In this document: piece after piece, positions 34,802 to 43,316 of the stretch
How positions within the stretch are numbered: position 1 is the stretch's first letter
Layout: each line of letters opens with the position of its first letter
Source of the DNA: an uncultured Blautia sp.
GTDB taxonomy: Bacteria; Bacillota; Clostridia; Lachnospirales; Lachnospiraceae
DNA: 64,000 nucleotides
Direction: 5' to 3'
NCBI GenBank assembly: GCA_934373235.1
Contig: CAKROW010000002.1
Location: forward strand, 1-64,000
Program-made: the position numbers and the translations under genes
The notes under the pieces: generated by a model
The model's database searches: none
The model's input: only the letters and a program-made list of their open reading frames with translations
What the model was told of the DNA's origin: nothing

Positions 34802-36739
34802 TTAATAATTTTTTGCCTTGCCTAGTGCTTCATTAACTGCATCCAGAATTCCCAGTGATGAATAAGTTGCTCCGCTGACTGTATCAATTCCTTCTGTAGT
34901 CTGGGCTGCCAGGATCTGCGGATAAATGCTTTCCCATGCGCCCTGGAAAAACTTCGGTGTATCTGTATTAGTCTGGCTGATATCCGTGATCTGACCTCCG
35001 GAAATAGTAACAGTTACACTGACGATTCCGTTATAACCAAATCCCTCTCCACCGAAACTTCCATCTTTGTAAAGAGGAATGGGGGTTGGTTCTGCCGGTT
35101 CTGTCGGCTCCGGAGAGGGAGTCGGGGTTCCATCCGGAATATCCGGTGTATCCGTAGGTTCCGGTACAGCAGTCGGCTCCGGTGTGGCTGTTGGTACCGG
35201 AGTTGCCGTTGGTTTTGGCGTAGCTGTTGGCTTCGGCGTAGCTGTTGGCCCGGGAGCTGCAGTCGGGGTTACTGCGCCTCCGTTATAGTCCGGGTTCTTT
35301 GCCTTTTCAATCGCCTGCCGTGCTGCCTCCAGGATTCCATTGGAAGAATAGGTAGCTCCGCTGACTGTATCGATTCCGTCCGCGCTCTGTCTCTCCAGGA
35401 TCAGAGGCTGCAGGGTATTCCAGGCATTGTCAAAGAACTGGGGCGTATCTGTATTGGTCTGCTCCAGTGCTACGATCACTCCGTCCCTGACAGTGGCCGT
35501 TACATGGACTGTTCCGTCAAATCCTTCCGCACTTCCCTCATAGGTTCCATCCAGATACTTTTTCTGCTCTCCAGGTGCCGATGTGGGGATCACCGGTGTT
35601 CTTGTCGGAACAGGAGTTGGAGTTTTGGTGGGCTTTGGGGTTTGGGCAGGTTTCCTTGTGGGCTTTGGCGTTGGAGTTTTATTGCTCTTTTTATAATCCG
35701 GGTTCTCTGCTTTTTTCAGAGCCGCTTTTACTGCATTTAAAATACCGTTGGAGGAGTAGGTTGCTCCGCTGACTGTATCGATCCCATCTGCAGTCTGATT
35801 TTCCAGGATTGCTTTCTGCAGGGTGCCCCAGGCACTGTCAAAGAACTGTGGGGTATCTGTATTAGTCTGGCTTATGGATACAATGATTCCGTTCTTGATC
35901 CTGATCTCTACTTTGACTTTTCCGGAATAGCCGTCTGCTGATCCTTCGTAGGTTCCGTCTTTATAACGCTTAGGTGCATCCGGATTGGGCGTGGGGATCG
36001 CCGGTGTGGCAGTTGGCTCCGGAATCTCTGTGGGTGTGGGAGCTGCTGTCGGCTCCTGTGAAGCCTGTGAGGAATCTGCTGCTGCCTGTGCAAGGGCATT
36101 CTGTACCGCCTGGATGATTCCATTGGAGGAGTAGGTTGCTCCGCTGACTGCATCCACATTTGGGGACTGGCTGGCAATGATCCGGTCTATAACTCCCTTT
36201 GCAGAAGCAAAGTAGGAAGCTGTCTCTCCGGATGCATCCAGGATCTCAATAGATACGATCTTTCCGCCACTTACTGTAACCCGGACTGTGATGTTTCCTC
36301 CAAATCCGGTTCCTGAACCTTCATAAATACCATCTTTATAACCGTTTGCCGGTACTTCTGCCACAGGTGTCTGAGTGGAACCCTGTCCTGCTGCGTTGGC
36401 AGTTCTGGCGCTCTCTGATACGGTCCTGTTGCCTGTACTTTTTTTGATCCCGGATTTCTTTGTACTTTTCTTTTTGGAGCTTGTTTTTTTTGCACTGGTT
36501 TTGGAATTTTTTTTGTCCTGGGAAGCAGAAGAGCCTTCCTCCTCATAGCCGAAATATTTCTCAAGTTCCGATGCTGACTGTATCTCTGTATCAGCACTTT
36601 GCACTGCCTGGGTCTCGCCTGTATCTTTTCCGTGAAGCCCTGTTATGGCAACTGCTGCCACCACTGCAGCCGCAGGGAGCAGCTTGATCCACGGCTTCCG
36701 GGATGTATGTTCATCTTTTTTCTTAAAGTCTTTTTCCAT
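34802..36739 (-). CDS. Surface protein with four FMN-binding (flavinylation) domains
   Basis: A 645-aa protein with one N-terminal membrane or signal segment (about 17-35). Lys/Ser-rich and Pro/Thr-rich linkers separate four FMN_bind domains at about 133-217, 258-343, 394-479 and 556-641. Each carries the flavin attachment motif SGATYSS, with candidate modified threonines at 202, 327, 463 and 625. In RnfG, NqrC and PplA this threonine receives FMN through a phosphodiester bond made by ApbE, encoded three genes upstream. The protein should be a multi-flavin wire in the cell wall. Linkers are built of TPTATPKPTATP-type repeats. It is the last gene of the operon and has no sorting signal; the N-terminal helix probably anchors it. 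Confidence 0.9.
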   Translation of the reverse strand: MEKDFKKKDEHTSRKPWIKLLPAAAVVAAVAITGLHGKDTGETQAVQSADTEIQSASELEKYFGYEEEGSSASQDKKNSKTSAKKTSSKKKSTKKSGIKKSTGNRTVSESARTANAAGQGSTQTPVAEVPANGYKDGIYEGSGTGFGGNITVRVTVSGGKIVSIEILDASGETASYFASAKGVIDRIIASQSPNVDAVSGATYSSNGIIQAVQNALAQAAADSSQASQEPTAAPTPTEIPEPTATPAIPTPNPDAPKRYKDGTYEGSADGYSGKVKVEIRIKNGIIVSISQTNTDTPQFFDSAWGTLQKAILENQTADGIDTVSGATYSSNGILNAVKAALKKAENPDYKKSNKTPTPKPTRKPAQTPKPTKTPTPVPTRTPVIPTSAPGEQKKYLDGTYEGSAEGFDGTVHVTATVRDGVIVALEQTNTDTPQFFDNAWNTLQPLILERQSADGIDTVSGATYSSNGILEAARQAIEKAKNPDYNGGAVTPTAAPGPTATPKPTATPKPTATPVPTATPEPTAVPEPTDTPDIPDGTPTPSPEPTEPAEPTPIPLYKDGSFGGEGFGYNGIVSVTVTISGGQITDISQTNTDTPKFFQGAWESIYPQILAAQTTEGIDTVSGATYSSLGILDAVNEALGKAKNY

Positions 36740-36840
36740 ATGTAGCCCCTCTCTTTTTCATATTTTTCCTGAAATCCCGTATATAGCTGTCTGTACAGTC
36801 ATATGCGGCATATCAGGAACATTATCTTCAGGCATACCTG

Positions 36841-36875
36841 TGCCGCTGCATGGAAATATCTTCCACGCAGCGGCA
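36841..36875. terminator. Strong hairpin between the Tp47-like and FMN-binding genes
   Basis: TGCCGCTGC pairs with GCAGCGGCA, and inside it TGGAA pairs with TTCCA. No T-run follows, so it may be an mRNA-processing or stability hairpin rather than a terminator. It lies 51 bp past the stop of the Tp47-like gene. Confidence 0.45.
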
Positions 36876-36925
36876 TCAGAGAGCTATGCCCGTTTATAGC
36901 TTACAACTGATATAATCCGGGGGAA

Positions 36926-39646
36926 TCATTTAACAGTTACAACTACCTTCTTTGAAACTCCGTTTGCTGTAACAGTGATGGTCGCTTTACCTTTCTTCAC
37001 TCCTGTTACAACACCTTTGCTGTTTACTTTTGCGATCCTGGCATCACTGCTCCTGTAGGTAACAGTTGCCTTCGGTGTTGCTGCAGTCTTGATGGTTGTT
37101 GTCTTGCCTTTTTTGATGGATACGGCTGCTTTTGTTTTCAGTGTGAGAACCGGTTTCTTGACAGTGATATTATATGTTGCTGTGAGAGAACCACATTTTG
37201 CTGTGATAGTTACTGTTCCGGCTTTCTTGGCTGTTACCTTTCCTGCCGCATTTACAGTTGCAACCTTTGTATTGCTGCTTGTGTATTTTACTGTTCCGGT
37301 TACACCTGTCTTAGCTGCTTTTACAGTTACTGTGGAAGGTGTTCCCTTTGTGTAAATAGTCTTTGTGGAAGCGGAAAGCTTCAGTGCTGCGTTCTTTACA
37401 GTTACTGTGCAGGTTGCAGATCCGTTTCCATAGGTTACTGTGATCCTGGCTGTTCCTGCTTTCCTGGCTGTTACAACACCCTTTGCATCTACGCTTGCCA
37501 CACCTGCATTGCTGCTTGTGTATTTTGCTGTTCCGGTTACGCCTGTTGCACTTACCTTTACAGTTGCTTTGGAGGTTGTTCCTTTTACATAAATAGTAGA
37601 TGCAGTCAAAGTAGCTTTTACAGTCGGATTTTTAACAGTTACTGTGCAGGTTGCAGATACATTTCCGTAGGAAGCTGTGATCCTGGCTGTTCCTGCTGCT
37701 TTTGCTGTTACTTTTCCGTTTGCATCAACAGTTGCTACATTTGTGTTGCCGGACTTAAATGTTACAGTTGCCTTTGCATCGTTCTTTGTTGCTTTCAGTG
37801 TTACAGTGTTTCCTTTGTAAAGAGCCGCTGTAGCTTTGTCAAGCTGGATAGTTGCCTTTACAAGACTGCTTACCGCGTCTGTTACATCTGCCTGTGCCTT
37901 GTCTACAACTGCCTGGTCTGTTGTTCCGGATGCTGCTGTCTCCTCTGCCTCTTTGATCGCACTCTGAAGCTTATTCCAGGAATCTGTTGTATAATCTCCT
38001 GAGTTCAGAGCTTTTGCATCACTGATCGCTTTTGTAAGAGCTGTTGTATCTGCTGCCTTTGGAGCCTGTACAAGTGCTGCTACTGCTGCATTCAGATGAG
38101 TCAGTGCCTCATCTGCTTCTGCCTGGGTTGCGTCCTCTTTTGCAAGGATATCCTCTGCCTCAGAAAGCTCCACCTGCATTGCTGCCCAGCTCTCTGCTGT
38201 GTAATCACTCTCTTTAAGTGCTTTGGCTGCCTCTACTGCCTTGGTAAGCTCTGTGGTGTCTGCCGGCTCTGCGGATGGTTTTACAATGTTGGCATCTGTT
38301 GCCTGGAATGTATAAGTGTAATCGTTATATCCAAGTGCATAGATCGTCAGTTTCCAGTATCCGGTTCCGTCTGTTCCCTTCGGAAGCTGGCAGCGGATGG
38401 AATCTGTAAGGCCGAGCTGGATTCCCATTGCTTTGTGCATCCAGTTATCTGCCGCAAACTTGGTTCCGTAAGATGCAAGGCGGTTGGTGTATGTGGAATC
38501 ATCTCCGTAGTATTCCCATTTTACTGCCTGCATATTTGCTCCAAGATCTCCGTAGTTTCCGTTAAAGTCTACTCTGAGGAATTCTCCGTAGCTTCCTGTT
38601 GCTTCTTTTACTGCCGGCTCAAGTCCTGTTGCTGTCTTAAGCTCCTGATCCTTGATTCCGGATCCGGTTCCGTCTGATTTTCTTGCGCTGAATGTGAAGC
38701 TGTCCCCACTCTTCTCTGCATACTTCAGTCCGTTTGTAGCTGCATTAACATCTGCAACAAGTCCTGTATAGCTCTGAAGCTTGTTCTCTCCGTATCCTCC
38801 GGAAAGTGTTTCTCCGTCCTTTACTACGCTGAACTGCTTGCAGAACTCTCCATAATCTGCTGTTTTGACTGCTACAGGTACATATTTAAGTCCATATACC
38901 TCATAGTGGTCCATCTTTTCCTGATTTCCGTTTACTGTGATGGTTCCTCTGTTCCAGCCTGCCTCATCTCCGTTTGTCAGAACAATTGTGTTGGCATCCT
39001 TCCAGTAGGAAATCGCATAGCTGTTTCCTGATTTTGTGATGATGGATGCATTGCACTGGAAACTTCCTCTGTGAAGTCCGTGGTTTGCAGTTGCTCTTGT
39101 TACTGTATCAAAAGCTCCCTTGTCATACTCGTCATGACTGTCCAGTACATCAGAAGGTGTTGTATTTCCTGCCTCGGAAACTCCCTCTGCTGCCCAGTAC
39201 TGTGCCCAGGTAAGTCCAGCAAACACATACTGATATTCTCCCTGAAGCTCTTCTGCCTCATCTGAGAAAGTATCAACAGCTTCTACCGGTTCCTCAGAAA
39301 ACTCCTCAACATCTTCTGTGAAATCATCTGCTGACTGCTGTGAAACTACATTCTCAGTCTCCTCTGCAGGAGCGGTCTCCTCCTGTGCTACGTCCTCACT
39401 GACATCACCTGTGTCAATGTCTTCTGCCTCAGGATCCAGATCTCCTGCCTCCATAGTATCTGTGCTCTCCTCTGAGGCATCTTCTGCAGTTCCCTCTGCT
39501 GCTTCGTCTGATACGGTACTTTCATCAGAAACTGCAACCACATCAAAATCCTCTGCCGCAAATGCTGCTGCCGGGAAGCTTGTTGCTGCCACTGCCATAC
39601 TTAATACGCATGGAGCCGCTTTTTTCAGTAAATTCCACTTATGCAT
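36926..39646 (-). CDS. Cell-surface protein with Tp47-like, FIVAR and BIG2 domains
   Basis: A 906-aa secreted protein. A signal peptide ends near AAAFAAEDF (about 30). A very acidic region spans 32-135. Residues about 137-455 resemble the Treponema pallidum 47-kDa antigen Tp47: AFDTVTRATANHG, VYGLKYVPVAV, FTFSARK, and a YYGDDSTYTNRLASYGTK stretch. Two FIVAR repeats follow (463-527, 532-598), then four BIG2 Ig-like domains (600-674, 676-751, 755-831, 835-906). No LPxTG is present. Tp47 is a penicillin-binding, weak beta-lactamase lipoprotein of unclear biological role. Here it lies between the ApbE gene and the four-domain FMN gene, which suggests a link to extracytosolic redox or wall functions (inference). 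Confidence 0.88.
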   Translation of the reverse strand: MHKWNLLKKAAPCVLSMAVAATSFPAAAFAAEDFDVVAVSDESTVSDEAAEGTAEDASEESTDTMEAGDLDPEAEDIDTGDVSEDVAQEETAPAEETENVVSQQSADDFTEDVEEFSEEPVEAVDTFSDEAEELQGEYQYVFAGLTWAQYWAAEGVSEAGNTTPSDVLDSHDEYDKGAFDTVTRATANHGLHRGSFQCNASIITKSGNSYAISYWKDANTIVLTNGDEAGWNRGTITVNGNQEKMDHYEVYGLKYVPVAVKTADYGEFCKQFSVVKDGETLSGGYGENKLQSYTGLVADVNAATNGLKYAEKSGDSFTFSARKSDGTGSGIKDQELKTATGLEPAVKEATGSYGEFLRVDFNGNYGDLGANMQAVKWEYYGDDSTYTNRLASYGTKFAADNWMHKAMGIQLGLTDSIRCQLPKGTDGTGYWKLTIYALGYNDYTYTFQATDANIVKPSAEPADTTELTKAVEAAKALKESDYTAESWAAMQVELSEAEDILAKEDATQAEADEALTHLNAAVAALVQAPKAADTTALTKAISDAKALNSGDYTTDSWNKLQSAIKEAEETAASGTTDQAVVDKAQADVTDAVSSLVKATIQLDKATAALYKGNTVTLKATKNDAKATVTFKSGNTNVATVDANGKVTAKAAGTARITASYGNVSATCTVTVKNPTVKATLTASTIYVKGTTSKATVKVSATGVTGTAKYTSSNAGVASVDAKGVVTARKAGTARITVTYGNGSATCTVTVKNAALKLSASTKTIYTKGTPSTVTVKAAKTGVTGTVKYTSSNTKVATVNAAGKVTAKKAGTVTITAKCGSLTATYNITVKKPVLTLKTKAAVSIKKGKTTTIKTAATPKATVTYRSSDARIAKVNSKGVVTGVKKGKATITVTANGVSKKVVVTVK

Positions 39647-39719
39647 TACTCTTGTTCCTCCTAGAATATTTATTATGAACTCTCAGAGTCTGCAGCGCCG
39701 ACCCCGAAAGTACATTAGC

Positions 39720-40778
39720 TTATTGAATATCCTCAACTTCATAGGCATCCTGGAGAAGGCTGAACCTCTCCTTCATGCCGGAAGTAACATACACATGATG
39801 ATCCTCATCCACAAAAAGTCCGTCTGCACCATATTTTTCCAGCAGCTTCGCGCCTTTTTCCGCACCAAGAACAAAGCACGCTGTGGAAAGTGCATCTGCT
39901 TCAAGTCCGCTGTCACATACAACAGTAACACCAGTCACACCACTCTGCGCCGGGTATCCTGTGGAAGGATCCATAATATGATGATAACGAATCCCATCTT
40001 CTATAAAGTATTTTTCATAATCTCCTGATGTGGAAAGAAATTCTGTTCCATTCAGAGTCACAACACCTAAATAGGAATCCTCCGACTCCGCTCTGGGGTC
40101 TGTCACAGCCACATTCCAGCCTGAACCGTCCGGCTTGCTTCCATATGTCATGACACTGCTTCCACCCAGATTCATAAGTGCCGCAGAAACTTCAGGCTGA
40201 TCTTTCAGATGATCCAGTATGGCATCACATCCGATACCTTTTCCTGCTGCTCCCAGATCAAGGGAACATCCCTCATCTATATGAAGCATATTTCCATTTA
40301 AAGTGATTTTTTCCCAGCCAGCCTCATCAAGGACTGTCCGGATCTCTGTTTTTTCCGGAATCCGCTGATCCTCTCCTCCGATATCCCAGAGACGTATCAG
40401 CTTTCCAATGGTGGGGTCCAGAGCCCCGTTTGAATCCTCCGATATTTTCAGTATCCTGGAAAGATAGCCTTCCAGCTCTTCCGAGATCTCCGTATCTTTC
40501 CCGCTGTTCTCATTTGCCTTGTAGATCTGGGAAGCCTTATTGGTCCAGGACAGAAGGTCTGTCTCCTTTTCCTTCAGGATTTCTGTCAGATCCGGGGTTA
40601 TATCATCTCCTGTTGTATAAAGAGTCTCCGTAACCACTGTATCCATGGCAAAATCTGTTGCATTATATGTCTGAACCTCTTCTGTACCTGCCATACACGA
40701 TCCCGGAAACAGAAAAGTGCTTCCTGCGATCATGGCTCCTGTCAGAAAAAGGGTTCTCCCTGTGTGGCTGTGTATCAT
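39720..40778 (-). CDS. apbE: ApbE family FAD:protein FMN transferase
   Basis: A 352-aa protein beginning MIHSHTGRTLF with a signal or lipoprotein-like N-terminus ending near GSCMAG. ApbE motifs include TDFAMDTVVTETLY, CSLDLGAAGKGIGCDAIL, ALMNLGGSS and the C-terminal HHIMDPSTGYPAQSGV with ADALSTACFVLG. It transfers FMN from FAD to threonine in FMN_bind domains on the outer face. Its ATG overlaps the stop of the upstream 4Fe-4S gene as ATGA, so they are coupled. A longer reading frame would place the start inside that gene. Its substrates are encoded on both sides (41560-42150 and 34802-36739). Confidence 0.95.
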   Translation of the reverse strand: MIHSHTGRTLFLTGAMIAGSTFLFPGSCMAGTEEVQTYNATDFAMDTVVTETLYTTGDDITPDLTEILKEKETDLLSWTNKASQIYKANENSGKDTEISEELEGYLSRILKISEDSNGALDPTIGKLIRLWDIGGEDQRIPEKTEIRTVLDEAGWEKITLNGNMLHIDEGCSLDLGAAGKGIGCDAILDHLKDQPEVSAALMNLGGSSVMTYGSKPDGSGWNVAVTDPRAESEDSYLGVVTLNGTEFLSTSGDYEKYFIEDGIRYHHIMDPSTGYPAQSGVTGVTVVCDSGLEADALSTACFVLGAEKGAKLLEKYGADGLFVDEDHHVYVTSGMKERFSLLQDAYEVEDIQ

Positions 40779-41563
40779 AATTCTTCTCCTGTATCTGCTT
40801 CTGCACTTCCGATATGTATATTCTTTCTTGGACAGGTGGCTATGCAGGCATGGCAGCAGAGACATTCCCCTGACATGGCCGTATCACCGTCAATATCCAG
40901 ATGAGCAGGGCATTTTTTCTTACAAAGCCCACATTTAGGCGGACATTTTTCCCTCTGTCTCTTAAGAAGCGCTCCCGGAACAATGGGCATCAGCGCAAAA
41001 ACCGCACCCATAGGGCACAGAAACTGGCAGAAAAAACGCTCCTGTGTGCACATCCCGATGATGATCAGTACAAGAAGAACAATGCCCACCGTATATCTTC
41101 CATCCGGAAGCCTTCTGGCTGTCAGCATGGAAAACACATCCCAGGGGCTGGTTCCTGTAAGCTTTCCGTAAACTCCTGTAAGGCAGGAAAGCAGGATCAG
41201 TGCCAGTACCACATATTTCACTTTCTGAAGGCGATGTACCGTTTTTTCTGAAAGTGCAGGCTTTTTCTTCTTATGGAAAACTTTTGTCCGGATAAAGGCA
41301 AAGCCTTCGTACACTGCATCTCCCAGCGCACCAAAAGCACAGGCGTATCCACAGAAATGCCTGCCGAAAAAACAGGTAATGATCAAAAGAACTGCTGTAA
41401 CAGTCAGAAAAGAATTCCACTCCACTGCCTGTCCCTGTGCAATAGAAAGAAAAATGGATTTAATTCCTGCAAAGGCTGTGGAAAACAGGGACGGTGCCGC
41501 AATAAAAAACCCAAGCTGGATCCCTGCACGTACAAGCCTTACCTGTCGCTGTCTTTTTTTCAT
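40775..41563 (-). CDS. NapH-like 4Fe-4S membrane protein
   Basis: A 262-aa membrane protein with about five helices. It has the CGYACAFGALGD and CQFLCPMGAVFALMP motifs characteristic of NapH/NosR/RdxH relatives. Two ferredoxin-like clusters follow: CGLCKKKCPAHLDI preceded by KCPPK, and CLCCHACIATCP. Such proteins carry electrons across the membrane to periplasmic or surface flavin acceptors. It overlaps its neighbours by 4 bp on both sides (ATGA), so it forms a tight three-gene unit with the FMN-binding protein and ApbE. Confidence 0.92.
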   Translation of the reverse strand: MKKRQRQVRLVRAGIQLGFFIAAPSLFSTAFAGIKSIFLSIAQGQAVEWNSFLTVTAVLLIITCFFGRHFCGYACAFGALGDAVYEGFAFIRTKVFHKKKKPALSEKTVHRLQKVKYVVLALILLSCLTGVYGKLTGTSPWDVFSMLTARRLPDGRYTVGIVLLVLIIIGMCTQERFFCQFLCPMGAVFALMPIVPGALLKRQREKCPPKCGLCKKKCPAHLDIDGDTAMSGECLCCHACIATCPRKNIHIGSAEADTGEEL

Positions 41564-42150
41564 GAATTTTCCGCCTTTCCCAAAGCGTCATCAATGGCAT
41601 TTAAAATTCCCGTTGAGCTGAATGTTGCCCCGGAAACTGTATCTACATCTGTACTCTGGGCACTGATCACAGAATCGATCACACTCTCTGCCTGTGAAAG
41701 ATAAGCACTGTCCTCTCCTGGCGCACTTACAACACTGATGTTTGTAATCTCCTGGTCAGCCAGAGTTACTTCAACCTGAATAGTTCCACCATATCCGCTT
41801 CCCTCACCTGTGTAAGTTCCGTCCTTAAAAGCTCCATCTTCCTCACTGCTGTCTGTATCTGTATTATCTGCTGTGTCAACGCTGTCCCCGTCTGCTGTTT
41901 CTGTACTGCCCTCTGTCTCATCCTCTGATGACGCAGGAGCTGCCGCCTGGGCTGTGCTTCTCTTTACATAGCTTGTCTCAAGTGCGGTGAGAAGTTCTGT
42001 CTGCTGTTTCTCCAGAGTGTCAATCCTCTGGGTAAGTCCTGCGATCTCTGTCTCATTGGCTGTCTGTTTTACAGAGTCATTATAAAAAAGCACTGCCAGC
42101 AGAATCACCAGAACACTGATCACCCGCATATAAAAATTGCTGTTTTTCAT
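41560..42150 (-). CDS. Membrane-anchored single FMN-binding domain protein
   Basis: A 196-aa protein. An N-terminal membrane helix (about 7-23) is followed by a short coiled coil (ANETEIAGLTQRIDTLEKQQ), an acidic linker, and one FMN_bind domain (about 110-192) with the motif DTVSGATFSSTG. The threonine of SGAT should be flavinylated by the neighbouring ApbE. It is probably the first flavin acceptor of the NapH-like protein. It is the first gene of the minus-strand operon and overlaps the next by 4 bp. Confidence 0.93.
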   Translation of the reverse strand: MKNSNFYMRVISVLVILLAVLFYNDSVKQTANETEIAGLTQRIDTLEKQQTELLTALETSYVKRSTAQAAAPASSEDETEGSTETADGDSVDTADNTDTDSSEEDGAFKDGTYTGEGSGYGGTIQVEVTLADQEITNISVVSAPGEDSAYLSQAESVIDSVISAQSTDVDTVSGATFSSTGILNAIDDALGKAENS

Positions 42151-42172
42151 CTATTTCCTCCATGTTCGGAAA

Positions 42173-42279
42173 TTAGCTTTATCTAATCTTCTATTTATAA
42201 TTAGATATTGCTAACTTACAAGAAGGTATTATAGCATCGGTTTTTCCAATTGTCTATATATTTTGTTAGTATATATTAA
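42173..42279. promoter_or_regulatory. Three TTAG-N6-(C/T)TAA palindromes in the divergent control region
   Basis: TTAGCTTTATCTAA (42173-42186), TTAGATATTGCTAA (42201-42214) and TTAGTATATATTAA (42266-42279) lie between the two divergent arms of the electron-transfer locus. The first two are mirror images of each other around a 14-bp spacer. The symmetry resembles operators of DtxR/MntR-type metal-dependent repressors. The regulator is not encoded here. Confidence 0.5.
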
Positions 42280-42348
42280 CTTTAATTTGCCTTTTTTTCC
42301 GGTTTATGTTATGCTTTCTGGGAAAATTCATTGAAATGAGGGACACTC

Positions 42349-42717
42349 TTGAAGAAAAAAGAAGTGGTATTTATAGCCTGTATCCTGGCTGTTGCAGGTG
42401 CCATCTGGCTGGGTTTCCGGATTTCCGGAACACAGAGCCATAATTCCATCCGGATCACTGTGGATGGTAAAGAATTTGGTACCTATTCTCTTTCTCAGGA
42501 TCAGGTGATACATATAGGGGACACCAATGTATGTGAGATCAAAGACGGCAAGGTCCGGATGATCGAAGCTACATGCCCGGATCAGTACTGTATCCACCAG
42601 AAAGCAGTGGACGGCCATGGCGGTTCCATCATCTGCCTTCCTAACAAAGTTGTGATAGAAGGAGAAAACGTTGCAGGATCTGATGATAACACTCCTCAGA
42701 TCGACGCAGTGACATAA
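42349..42717 (+). CDS. NusG domain II-containing secreted or membrane protein
   Basis: A 122-aa protein with one N-terminal membrane segment (VVFIACILAVAGAIWLGF) and a NusG domain II-like beta domain. Two cysteines lie in EATCPDQYCIHQ and one in GSIICLPNKVVIE. The start is TTG at 42349 after a GAGGG site. In Firmicutes these proteins often sit beside Gx-transporter, FMN_bind and ApbE genes, as here. The function is unknown; the CxxxxC pair could bind metal or be redox-active. It is followed 4 bp later by the Gx-transporter gene. Confidence 0.85.
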   Translation: MKKKEVVFIACILAVAGAIWLGFRISGTQSHNSIRITVDGKEFGTYSLSQDQVIHIGDTNVCEIKDGKVRMIEATCPDQYCIHQKAVDGHGGSIICLPNKVVIEGENVAGSDDNTPQIDAVT

Positions 42718-42721
42718 GATT

Positions 42722-43219
42722 ATGAAACAGAAAACAGCATATCTTGGACTTTTTTCCGCAGTAGCTATTATCTTCGGCTATGTGGAATCCCTGATTCCTG
42801 TATTTGCAGGGATTCCGGGGATCAAACTGGGGCTTGCCAACCTGGCAGTCCTTTTTATACTGGAACGTTACTCCCTGAAAGAGGCTGCACTTGTTTCCGC
42901 AGTGCGTATCCTGGTTATCGGATTTCTCTTTGGCAACCTTTTCAGTATCCTGTACAGTCTGGCAGGGGCAGCATTAAGCCTTTCTGTTATGACACTTCTG
43001 AAAAAGCATACGGATTTCAGTATTCTTGGGATCAGTGTTGCCGGTGGGGTATCCCACAATATCGGACAGCTTATCGTCGCCATGATGGTTGTCAGCAACA
43101 CCAGTCTTATGGTCTATGCTCCGGCGCTTCTGGTATCCGGTGTTGTGACCGGACTTGTGATCGGAGTTCTCACATCAGAGACTGTGAAACGTCTTCCGGA
43201 TAACCTTCTTCCCGGATGA
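42722..43219 (+). CDS. Gx transporter family membrane protein (heptaprenyl diphosphate synthase component I-like)
   Basis: A 165-aa protein with about five membrane helices, opening KTAYLGLFSAVAIIFGYVES and carrying GIPGIKLGLANLAVLFILE and GVSHNIGQLIVAMMVV. It belongs to the Gx transporter family, often mis-named heptaprenyl diphosphate synthase component I, and resembles ECF S-components. In flavin electron-transfer loci it is thought to move a flavin or quinone precursor. It begins 4 bp after the NusG-II gene and is probably translationally coupled. Confidence 0.85.
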   Translation: MKQKTAYLGLFSAVAIIFGYVESLIPVFAGIPGIKLGLANLAVLFILERYSLKEAALVSAVRILVIGFLFGNLFSILYSLAGAALSLSVMTLLKKHTDFSILGISVAGGVSHNIGQLIVAMMVVSNTSLMVYAPALLVSGVVTGLVIGVLTSETVKRLPDNLLPG

Positions 43220-43230
43220 ACTTCCTTCAC

Positions 43231-43316
43231 AAAATAATACCGGACCACAGAACCTCCCAAAAAGCAGATTTTCACTCTGACTTTCCGGGACAGTTCATGT
43301 AGTCCGGTATTTTATT
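43231..43316. terminator. Bidirectional terminator
   Basis: AATACCGGAC (43236-43245) pairs with GTCCGGTATT (43302-43311) around a long loop; T/A-runs flank both sides. It separates the Gx-transporter gene from the converging DUF975 gene. Confidence 0.75.

Noticed and set aside
35060..35290. Short tandem GGC/GTTGG-type repeats and an open Gly/Val-rich frame
   Set aside because: They are the reverse of the TPTATPKP linker of the four-domain FMN-binding protein, so no separate gene or satellite is needed.
37000..37900. Apparent tandem DNA repeats
   Set aside because: The repeated bases encode four BIG2 domains of one protein; this is protein-level repetition, not a mobile or satellite repeat.
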